Assembly: GCA_009774055.1 (NCBI GenBank)
Contig: VSNB01000168.1
Coordinates: forward strand, 1 to 6,911
Length of the DNA stretch: 6,911 bases
Source: Clostridiales bacterium
Lineage (GTDB): Bacteria; Bacillota; Clostridia; Oscillospirales; Oscillospiraceae
Direction of reading: 5' to 3'
Shown here: positions 1-5,368 of the stretch, in pieces
Layout of the letters: each line of letters opens with the position of its first letter
Numbering within the stretch: the stretch's first letter is position 1
The notes under the pieces: model-generated
Seen by the model: the letters and a program-made list of their open reading frames with translations, nothing else
Databases searched by the model: none
What the model was told of the DNA's origin: nothing
Position numbers and translations under genes: made by a program

Positions 1-1
1 C

Positions 2-544
2 CTCCGGGGAAACACGGTCAGCGGGGAGAAGTGCGAGATCGGCCCAAACGCCATGATTACGGACTGCGAGATCGGCAGCGGCTCCGTGGTCAACGCCTCC
101 CAGGTCAACGAAAGCGTCCTGGGCCGGGACGTGCACGTGGGACCCTTCGCCCATATCCGCCCCCGCTGCAAAGTGGGCGACAGCTGCAAAGTGGGCGCTT
201 ATGTGGAGATCAAGAACGCGGTCTTCGGTCCCGGGACCAAAATGAGCCATCTTACTTATGTGGGAGACGCCGATGTGGGCGCGGGGGTGAATTTCGGCTG
301 CGGCACCATCACCTCCAACTACGACGGCTTCCGGAAGCACCGTACCGTCATCGGCGACAACGCCTTCATCGGCTGCAACACCAACTTGGTTCCCCCCGTC
401 ACCGTTGGAGAGGGCGCGTACATCGCCGCCGGAACGACGGTAACACAGGACGTGGAGCCCGACGCCCTGGCCATCTCCCGGGTGCGCCAGGAGAACAAGC
501 CCGGCTGGGCCAAGACCCGGCGGGAGCTCAACAAGAAGAAGTAA
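2..544 (+). CDS. glmU: Bifunctional UDP-GlcNAc pyrophosphorylase / glucosamine-1-phosphate N-acetyltransferase, C-terminal part
   Basis: GlmU makes UDP-N-acetylglucosamine for peptidoglycan in the cytoplasm; its C-terminal domain acetylates glucosamine-1-phosphate and its N-terminal domain uridylylates the product. Only the last 180 residues are in the window, in frame from base 2, against about 455 in the family, so the whole uridylyltransferase domain lies outside. The visible part is a left-handed beta-helix made of hexapeptide repeats. Family active-site residues are present: Arg in HIRPR (about residue 54 of the visible part), Lys in VEIKN (71), His and Tyr in SHLTYVGDA (83, 86) and Asn in SNYDG (106). 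The C-terminal QENKPGW is also typical. The gene is cut by the window edge, not broken. prs follows on the same strand, the common Firmicute order, but a palindromic element begins at the TAA stop and separates the two genes by 226 bp. Identification is by recognised motifs, with no real alternative. Confidence 0.97.
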   Translation, partial: LRGNTVSGEKCEIGPNAMITDCEIGSGSVVNASQVNESVLGRDVHVGPFAHIRPRCKVGDSCKVGAYVEIKNAVFGPGTKMSHLTYVGDADVGAGVNFGCGTITSNYDGFRKHRTVIGDNAFIGCNTNLVPPVTVGEGAYIAAGTTVTQDVEPDALAISRVRQENKPGWAKTRRELNKKK

Positions 545-554
545 GAACCTGTAT
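542..554 (+). repeat. 13-bp direct repeat, left copy (pairs with 706-718)
   Basis: TAAGAACCTGTAT occurs here, over the glmU stop codon and the left end of palindromic element 1, and again exactly at 706-718 just outside the element's right end. The two copies bracket the element. Confidence 0.85.
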
Positions 555-705
555 TCATAACCGGGGGATGCCGTATGGGCGAGGATTTTTCTCGTCAGAC
601 AAGGAGATTTTCCGCAGCAATCCTGGCGGATTGCAAGGAAAAGCGATGCAGTATGGCGGGAAAAAGACCGCCCAGACGGCGTTCAACGGTTGTGAATATA
701 GGTTC
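545..705. mobile_element. Palindromic MITE-like intergenic element 1
   Basis: The 161 bp between the glmU stop and prs form one long imperfect palindrome. The ends pair over 18 positions (544-561 with 689-706), with only two G-U wobbles when read as RNA. The exact centre is a perfect 7-bp hairpin, GCAATCC / TGGC / GGATTGC (617-634), extended by TTTTCC (608-613) against GGAAAA (637-642). Between centre and ends, blocks such as GCCGT and TGGGCG mirror each other. TAA flanks both sides (542-544 and 706-708), consistent with a TA-type target duplication. There is no coding capacity. I infer a non-autonomous, MITE-like insertion. It could instead be a structured RNA or mRNA-processing element. Its transcript would form a roughly 75-bp stem directly after glmU, which could uncouple glmU from prs. 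I do not recognise a named family. Confidence 0.7.
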
Positions 706-718
706 TAAGAACCTGTAT
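706..718 (+). repeat. 13-bp direct repeat, right copy; possible solo left end of a second element
   Basis: This exact copy of 542-554 abuts the right inverted repeat of element 1. Together they form a local 10-bp hairpin (696-705 with 709-718, loop TAA) that would compete with the full-length stem. It looks like a remnant left end of a further element copy or an insertion/excision footprint, which is an inference. Confidence 0.7.
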
Positions 719-755
719 CCCCCGTTCGTCCATACCCAAAACTGATTATGATGAA

Positions 756-761
756 AAGAGG
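756..761 (+). promoter_or_regulatory. Ribosome binding site deciding the prs start
   Basis: AAGAGG sits directly against the ATG at 762 but 9 nt before the ATG at 771. The spacing favours 771 as the real start. Confidence 0.7.
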
Positions 762-770
762 ATGTTGGAA

Positions 771-1730
<960 letters not shown>

Positions 1731-1782
1731 TGTCCATGCTTCCCTCGGGAGCGTAACCGGCGGTTTTCCGTATCGGATAAGC

Positions 1783-1819
1783 ACCCGCATGGCCTTGCCG
1801 CGCCGTGCGGGTACTTTTT
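1783..1819 (+). terminator. Intrinsic terminator of prs
   Basis: A 10-bp stem (1783-1792 with 1803-1812, one T-G wobble, 10-nt loop) is followed by AC and TTTTTATA. It lies about 50 bp after the prs stop and ends 24 bp before the infC promoter, separating the two transcription units. Confidence 0.88.
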
Positions 1820-1842
1820 ATAGAGGATTCTGAAAAAACTCC

Positions 1843-1871
1843 TTGACAACGGCAGAAAATGCTGGTATAGT
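1843..1871 (+). promoter_or_regulatory. Promoter of the infC-rpmI-rplT operon
   Basis: TTGACA (1843-1848), a 17-bp spacer and TATAGT (1866-1871) match the housekeeping sigma consensus at 11 of 12 positions. Transcription should begin near 1878, giving a leader of about 280 nt before infC. It lies just after the prs terminator. Confidence 0.9.
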
Positions 1872-1973
1872 AATTGAGAAAACAAAGCAGGCAGGGTGCA
1901 CCCGCCTCACCTCCAGCGGATGTGAAGAGGTTTATACGGCAGGCGGCGTCCCGGCAGCGGGACGCGTGTGTTC

Positions 1974-2011
1974 GTGCGGGTGCAGGTTGGCATCCGCGCT
2001 TTTTGTTTTGT
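1974..2011 (+). terminator. Attenuator terminator inside the infC leader
   Basis: The core stem is GCGGGTGC (1976-1983) with GCATCCGC (1990-1997), loop AGGTTG, one G-T wobble. It can be extended by two pairs at its base (1974-1975 with 1998-1999), and the T-rich tract TTTTTGTTTTGT follows. It sits about 100 nt after the predicted transcription start and well before infC, so it must be conditional. Confidence 0.87.
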
Positions 2012-2143
2012 TCGTGTTTGTTGGCTAAGAATCTGCACATACTGCCGCGAACGCCCGGCCCTCTCCGCCGTGCCCAGAAGGATCCCGCCCGTTGGAAGAG
2101 GTCCGTCCGCGTTTCCGGTCGCCTGCGCAGGTTCAGAATGTTG

Positions 2144-2150
2144 AAGGAGG
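2144..2150 (+). promoter_or_regulatory. Ribosome binding site of infC, supporting an ATT start
   Basis: AAGGAGG is followed 10 nt later by ATT at 2161, in frame with IF3. No ATG, GTG or TTG lies at a suitable distance. Confidence 0.85.
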
Positions 2151-2160
2151 TGCTTCGGTT

Positions 2161-2673
2161 ATTAGCATTGCAACACATCAACTGAATGAGGACATCCGTG
2201 ACAAGGAGCTGCGCCTGATCGGCAGCGGCGGCGAGCAGCTGGGGATTATGTCCGCAGACGAGGCGCTGCGCATCGCCGATGAGAAGGGCATGGATCTGGT
2301 GAAAATTTCCCCCCAGGCCAATCCCCCGGTGTGCAAGCTTATGGACTACGGAAAGTTCCGGTTCGAGCAGGGCAAGCGGGAAAAAGAGGCTCGGAAGAAC
2401 CAGCATGTGGTGGAGATCAAGGAGATCCGCATGTCCCCCGGCATCGACGTGGGCGACTTCAACGTGAAGCTGAAGAACGCGCAGAAATTCCTGACCGAGG
2501 GGAACCGGGTGAAGGTTTCCGTCCGCTTCCGCGGCCGGGAAATGGCCCATACCGACATCGGCCGGAAGCTCCTGGACAAGTTTGCGGAGCAATGCGCCGA
2601 AATCGCCAACGTCGATAAGGGAGCCAAGCTGGAGGGCCGGAATATGTCCATGTTCCTCTCCCCCAAGAAATAA
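2161..2673 (+). CDS. infC: Translation initiation factor IF-3, ATT start codon
   Basis: IF3 binds the 30S subunit, prevents 50S joining and proofreads the initiator tRNA-start codon pairing. The product is 170 residues, the normal length. An N-terminal domain (about 1-75) ends in the family signature MDYGKFRFEQ (61-70), a charged linker follows (GKREKEARKN, 71-80), and the C-terminal domain ends in GRNMSMFLSPKK. The frame is open upstream to a TTG at 2092, but that lacks a ribosome site and would prepend leader-encoded residues. The consensus Shine-Dalgarno points to ATT at 2161. An ATT start is the established autoregulatory device of IF3, since the factor discriminates against its own codon. 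The gene is first in the infC-rpmI-rplT operon, 48 bp before rpmI, and lies behind the attenuator leader, so it is likely controlled at both transcription and translation. Confidence 0.95.
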   Translation: MSIATHQLNEDIRDKELRLIGSGGEQLGIMSADEALRIADEKGMDLVKISPQANPPVCKLMDYGKFRFEQGKREKEARKNQHVVEIKEIRMSPGIDVGDFNVKLKNAQKFLTEGNRVKVSVRFRGREMAHTDIGRKLLDKFAEQCAEIANVDKGAKLEGRNMSMFLSPKK

Positions 2674-2721
2674 GCAGGTTTTTGCAATTGCAACAAGGAA
2701 TACGGAAGGAGTTACACAATT

Positions 2722-2919
2722 ATGCCTAAGCTGAAGAGCCACAGCGGCGCCAAGAAGAGATTCAACCTGACCAAGACCGGCAAGGTCAAGCGGGCCAAGG
2801 CCTTTAAGAGCCACATCCTCACCAAGAAGGATACCAAGCGTACCCGTCGTCTGCGCGCTGGCGGCTATGCCGACGTGACCAACGAATCCGCCATCCGCAA
2901 GATGATCCCTTACAAGTAA
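2722..2919 (+). CDS. rpmI: 50S ribosomal protein L35
   Basis: L35 is a small, very basic protein of the large ribosomal subunit. The 65-residue product has the family's usual length and its signatures: MPKLKSHSGAKKRF at the N-terminus, HILTKKDTKRTRRLR in the middle (31-45) and a C-terminal IRKMIPY. AAGGAG (2706-2711) lies 10 nt before the ATG. It is the second gene of the infC operon, 48 bp after infC and 38 bp before rplT, with no internal terminator, so it shares the attenuator-controlled transcript. Confidence 0.98.
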   Translation: MPKLKSHSGAKKRFNLTKTGKVKRAKAFKSHILTKKDTKRTRRLRAGGYADVTNESAIRKMIPYK

Positions 2920-2957
2920 GAAATAACGATACGCTTTAGAATAGGAGGCTTTTTACA

Positions 2958-3311
2958 ATGGCAAGAGTTAAGGGCGCGATGATGACCCGCAAGAGACGGA
3001 ATAAGATCCTCAAGATGGCCAAGGGCTATTGGGGCGCTAAGAGCAAGCATTTCAAGATGGCAAACCAGCAGGTGATGAAGTCCCTGACCTATGCGTATAC
3101 GGGACGCCGCCTGAAGAAGAGAGACTTCCGCCGCCTGTGGATCACCCGCATCAGCGCCGCCTGCAAGATGAACGGGATGAATTACTCCACCTTCATGCAC
3201 GGTCTGAAGACCGCCGGCGTGGCCATCGACCGCAAGATGCTCGCCGAGCTGGCCGTCAACAACGAGGGCGCCTTTAAGCAGCTGGTTGAGATGGCGAAGT
3301 CCGCCGGCTGA
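2958..3311 (+). CDS. rplT: 50S ribosomal protein L20
   Basis: L20 is an early-assembly protein of the 50S subunit that binds 23S rRNA. In several bacteria it also represses its own operon by binding the leader or operator RNA. The product is 117 residues, typical of the family, with the basic N-terminal extension MARVKGAMMTRKRRNKILKM that threads into rRNA and the globular-domain motifs RRDFRRLWITRI-like (KKRDFRRLWITRI, about 53-65) and NYSTFMHGL (about 75-83). AGGAGG (2943-2948) lies 9 nt before the ATG. It is the last gene of the operon, followed 19 bp later by an intrinsic terminator. Its presence makes the upstream leader a natural feedback target. Confidence 0.98.
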   Translation: MARVKGAMMTRKRRNKILKMAKGYWGAKSKHFKMANQQVMKSLTYAYTGRRLKKRDFRRLWITRISAACKMNGMNYSTFMHGLKTAGVAIDRKMLAELAVNNEGAFKQLVEMAKSAG

Positions 3312-3329
3312 TCCTGACATTTCCATAAT

Positions 3330-3361
3330 AAATCCGGTATCGAAAGATACCGGATTTTTTT
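3330..3361 (+). terminator. Intrinsic terminator of the infC-rpmI-rplT operon
   Basis: A perfect 12-bp stem (3330-3341 with 3346-3357) closed by a GAAA tetraloop runs directly into a T tract ending at 3361. On the minus strand the same stem is followed by TATTAT, so it may also weakly terminate the convergent ldh transcript, whose stop lies 5 bp away. Confidence 0.95.
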
Positions 3362-3366
3362 GCGTG

Positions 3367-4347
3367 TCAGACGGTGACCGCCGTGCGGGGCGCATCCATC
3401 TGGCCGCCCAGGGCCGCGATAGCCTCAAGCATCTGCCGTGCGGAGACGTCCAGCGCGTGCTGCTCCTCAGGGCTCAAGGGGATCTCCAAGATTTCCTCCA
3501 GCCCGCCTCGGCCCACCAGGGAGGGCAGGCTCAGGGCCACGCCGTTCAAGCCGTACTGTCCGTCCAGCGCCACGGAAATGGGCAGTACCGCATGCTCGTC
3601 CTTGACAATGCAGGAGGCAATGCGGCCCACCGCCATGGCGATGCCGTAGCAGGTGACGCCCTTCCGGCGGATGATCTCATAGGCGCTGTCCCGCACCTCC
3701 CGGTACAGCCGGTCCATATCACCGGGGCGGAGCGCCTGCCCGCGAATGCGGCAGAAGTCCTCCAGGGCAAGGCCGGACACATTGGCCTCGCTCCATACCG
3801 CCAGCTCGCTGTCGCCGTGCTCGCCGATGATGAAGGCGTGGATATTCCGGCTGTCAACCCGCAGCTCCTCCCCCAGCAGCTGCTTCAGCCGCCCGGTGTC
3901 CAGTACCGTCCCGGACCCGATGACCCGCTCCCTGGGGTAGCCGGACATCTTCCAGGCCGCGTAAGTCAGCACGTCTACCGGGTTGGACACAATGAGGAGA
4001 ATCCCGCCGAATTCCCTGGCGGTAATCTCCCCGATAATGGAGCGCAGAATGGCGATGTTCCGGCCGATCAGGTCCAGGCGGCTCTCCCCCGGCTTCTGGT
4101 TGGCTCCGGCCGTGATGACGACGAGGGCGCAGTCGGCAATGTCGTCGTAGCTCCCCGCCGTGATCTCCATGGCCGAGCCGTACGGCAGGCCGTCGCTGAG
4201 GTCCATAGCTTCCCCCTCCGCCTTCTCCTGGTTGGCGTCCAGCAGCACCAGATGGGAAAACAATCCCTGCTGCAGGAATCGGAAGGCGATGGAAGCGCCT
4301 ACAAAGCCGCAGCCCACAATGGCCGCTTTTCTGGGATTCGTGTTCAT
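3367..4347 (-). CDS. ldh: L-lactate dehydrogenase
   Basis: This enzyme reduces pyruvate to L-lactate with NADH, regenerating NAD+ during fermentation. The 326-residue protein has a Rossmann fold starting with GCGFVGAS (12-19) and Asp37, the NADH ribose-binding acidic residue. Lactate rather than malate specificity is indicated by Gln84 in NQKPGESR, with Arg90 as the mobile-loop arginine. Catalytic Asp150 and substrate-binding Arg153 lie in LDTGR, and catalytic His177 lies in GEHGD. At the fructose-1,6-bisphosphate sites known in Bacillus-type enzymes, His is kept (170) but Arg173 (standard numbering) is Lys155, so allostery may be altered; this is inference. A ribosome site AGGAGAG lies 7 nt before the ATG. 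The gene converges on rplT. The only promoter-like sequence upstream is in the end of palindromic element 2. Malate dehydrogenase is the alternative, but Gln84 argues against it. Confidence 0.93.
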   Translation of the reverse strand: MNTNPRKAAIVGCGFVGASIAFRFLQQGLFSHLVLLDANQEKAEGEAMDLSDGLPYGSAMEITAGSYDDIADCALVVITAGANQKPGESRLDLIGRNIAILRSIIGEITAREFGGILLIVSNPVDVLTYAAWKMSGYPRERVIGSGTVLDTGRLKQLLGEELRVDSRNIHAFIIGEHGDSELAVWSEANVSGLALEDFCRIRGQALRPGDMDRLYREVRDSAYEIIRRKGVTCYGIAMAVGRIASCIVKDEHAVLPISVALDGQYGLNGVALSLPSLVGRGGLEEILEIPLSPEEQHALDVSARQMLEAIAALGGQMDAPRTAVTV

Positions 4348-4387
4348 AGCAGTACTCTCCTGTTCCGTTTAGTCAGTCTGGCGTCTG

Positions 4388-4416
4388 CCTATAGCAATCA
4401 TCAGAATACCCGGCAA
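4388..4416 (-). promoter_or_regulatory. Possible ldh promoter inside the end of element 2
   Basis: Reading toward ldh: TTGCCG (4416-4411), a 17-bp spacer, then TATAGG (4393-4388). This matches the sigma-A consensus at 8 of 12 positions. A start near 4381 would give a leader of about 34 nt. No better candidate is seen between here and ldh. Confidence 0.45.
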
Positions 4417-4550
4417 AAGTTCGTGGGTACAAAGCGCGCATGGCTGCGTTGTCGTCCTTGGCGGGCGCCAGCCCGCCCGCGTCCTCCGCCTTGCCCTGCG
4501 CGCTTTGCCCTCCTCTCCTTTTTTGCCGTGAATTCTGAAGCTTGCTATAG
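4389..4550. mobile_element. Palindromic MITE-like intergenic element 2
   Basis: This 162-bp non-coding block lies between the Sel1-repeat gene and ldh. Its terminal inverted repeats are 30 bp (4389-4418 with 4521-4550) and match at 26 positions, both beginning CTATAGCAA when read inward. Nested inside are a perfect 11-bp inverted repeat CAAAGCGCGCA (4430-4440 with 4497-4507) and a perfect central hairpin, GGCGGGC / GCCA / GCCCGCC (4460-4477). All arms share nearly one axis, at about 4468.5-4469.5. TATA occurs in direct orientation at both ends (4390-4393, 4546-4549), compatible with a TA-type target duplication. On the minus strand the central loop is TGGC, with CAAGG 23 nt before it and 7 nt after it, as in element 1. 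I infer a member of the same MITE-like family. A structured RNA is the main alternative. Confidence 0.72.
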
Positions 4551-4551
4551 T
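4523..4551 (+). promoter_or_regulatory. Outward promoter-like sequence in the other end of element 2
   Basis: TTGCCG (4523-4528), a 17-bp spacer and TATAGT (4546-4551) match 9 of 12 consensus positions. It points rightward, antisense to the Sel1-repeat gene, and is the mirror image of the ldh-facing one. Its activity is unknown. Confidence 0.35.
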
Positions 4552-4580
4552 TGTGCCGCATTTTTGGAAAGATATACGGA

Positions 4581-4610
4581 GAAGAGGCGAAGCCGTAGCT
4601 TCGCCTCTTC
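4581..4610 (-). terminator. Strong hairpin after the Sel1-repeat gene, atypical terminator
   Basis: A perfect 13-bp stem (4581-4593 with 4598-4610) with a 4-nt loop starts 9 nt after the stop codon of the minus-strand gene. It lacks a proper run of T on either strand; on the minus strand it continues TCCGTATATCTTTCC. It probably acts as a 3' end or stability hairpin, and terminator activity is uncertain. Confidence 0.6.
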
Positions 4611-4619
4611 CCTATTGCG

Positions 4620-5291
4620 TTAAAACCGCTCCTCCAAAAGCTTCCGGGCCTCCTGGTTTCCGTTTTCCGCCGCGGCTTCCAGCCAGCGGCGGGCCTTTTT
4701 CGGATTCCGCGTCTCCGCCCGGCCGCCGTAGTACATACAGCCGCACTTCAGCTGTGCGTCCACAGACCCCTGCTTAGCCGCCAGCTCATACCAGTACAGG
4801 GCCCGCTTCAAGTCCATTTCCGCGCCCCGGCCCTCCTCGAAGCAAAGAGCGCAGGCCAGCTGGCCTCCCATATGTCCCTGTTTTGCCGCTCGCTTATACC
4901 AGAGCAGGGCCGTCTTGTCATCGCTCTCAGCGACAATCCCCCGCCGGTACATCTGACCGCAAAGGAACTGCGCCTCGGCGTGGCCCTGCTCCGCCGCCTG
5001 CCGGAATGCCGCCAGCGCCGACTCGTAGTCCCCGGCCCGGTAGGCGTCCCTACCAGCGGCGAACAGGTCCGGCTGCTCCGGCTGTTCCGGTTCCGCAGGC
5101 TGGTCCGCTTCCGGCGTCTCCGCCTCCTGGGCTCCGGACTCGAAGGGGGCCCCCTCGGGCCACAGGACCTCTTCCTCCCTCTCCGCCTCCTCCACGGGCG
5201 GCTCGTTTTTTTCCGCCGTCTGCTCTTTCCTGCGAGCCTTGTTCTGGGATATCTGCAGGAAGGGCAGTTTGGACATATATTCTTTCAGCAT
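4620..5291 (-). CDS. Sel1-like (TPR-type) repeat protein with acidic linker
   Basis: Sel1 repeats are alpha-alpha solenoids that scaffold protein-protein interactions; the specific partner here is unknown. The 223-residue product has a short N-terminal stretch (MLKEYMSKLPFLQ), then a low-complexity region rich in Glu, Pro and Ala (about 23-75), then about four repeats (about 77-223). Typical Sel1 elements are ALLWYKRAAKQGH, ALYWYELAAKQG and ARRWLEAAAENGN. There is no signal peptide or membrane segment, so it is probably cytoplasmic. The frame is open further upstream to a TTG at 5360, but that codon is part of the -35 box; the ATG at 5289-5291 follows AGAGAGG/GGTGG at proper spacing and is preferred. 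It has its own consensus promoter and a strong hairpin after the stop, so it is likely monocistronic. It is confidently a Sel1-type protein, with no assignable function. Confidence 0.88.
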   Translation of the reverse strand: MLKEYMSKLPFLQISQNKARRKEQTAEKNEPPVEEAEREEEVLWPEGAPFESGAQEAETPEADQPAEPEQPEQPDLFAAGRDAYRAGDYESALAAFRQAAEQGHAEAQFLCGQMYRRGIVAESDDKTALLWYKRAAKQGHMGGQLACALCFEEGRGAEMDLKRALYWYELAAKQGSVDAQLKCGCMYYGGRAETRNPKKARRWLEAAAENGNQEARKLLEERF

Positions 5292-5331
5292 AGCTTCCAC
5301 CTCTCTGTCCGCTGACAATCGTTCGAAGCTT

Positions 5332-5360
5332 ATTATATGCAAGAGAGGGGATTTTGTCAA
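5332..5360 (-). promoter_or_regulatory. Perfect consensus sigma-A promoter of the Sel1-repeat gene
   Basis: On the minus strand: TTGACA (5360-5355), 17-bp spacer, TATAAT (5337-5332), a 12 of 12 match. Transcription should start near 5325, about 35 nt before the ATG. It begins 8 bp past the stop of the flavodoxin gene. Confidence 0.93.
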
Positions 5361-5368
5361 CTTTTCGC

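Larger units (their letters stand above)
1878..2160 (+). promoter_or_regulatory. infC operon leader, L20-type transcription attenuator (candidate)
   Basis: This untranslated region of roughly 280 nt holds several competing structures. The segment TGCACCCGC (1897-1905) is perfectly complementary over 9 nt to GCGGGTGCA (1976-1984), the 5' arm and first loop base of a downstream intrinsic terminator, so pairing of the two would be an antiterminator. Between them is a perfect 7-bp hairpin (1946-1952 with 1959-1965). The antiterminator segment can also be tied up in a local hairpin (1890-1906, loop TGCA, one bulged A). In Firmicutes such as Bacillus subtilis, L20 made by this operon is known to bind the infC leader and promote premature termination. 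The position and architecture here fit that mechanism. I did not verify a 23S-like L20-binding motif. From the terminator's end (~2011) to infC (2150 onward) I see only low-confidence structure. Confidence 0.8.

Noticed and set aside
674..702. Promoter in the right end of element 1 driving prs (TATAGG at 697-702)
   Set aside because: No -35-like hexamer lies at 16-18 bp spacing; AGACGG at the expected place does not match.
762..770. Alternative prs start at the ATG at 762
   Set aside because: It touches the AAGAGG ribosome site directly, whereas 771 is 9 nt away.
2092..2160. N-terminal extension of IF3 from a TTG at 2092
   Set aside because: It has no ribosome site, encodes non-homologous residues from the leader, and would place the consensus Shine-Dalgarno inside the gene; ATT at 2161 fits better.
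1843..2185. Small open frames in the infC leader as leader peptides
   Set aside because: They start inside the promoter or lack ribosome sites and run through the terminator hairpin; no codon bias or regulatory residue pattern is apparent.
2682..2693. Perfect 12-bp palindrome TTGCAATTGCAA between infC and rpmI
   Set aside because: It has no loop for an RNA hairpin and no neighbouring operator features; it may be chance.
3286..4623. Long plus-strand open frame opposite ldh
   Set aside because: It is the reverse shadow of the clearly identified ldh gene in GC-rich DNA, with low-complexity, unrecognisable product.
5292..5360. N-terminal extension of the Sel1-repeat protein from TTG at 5360
   Set aside because: The codon is part of the -35 box and lies upstream of the predicted transcription start.
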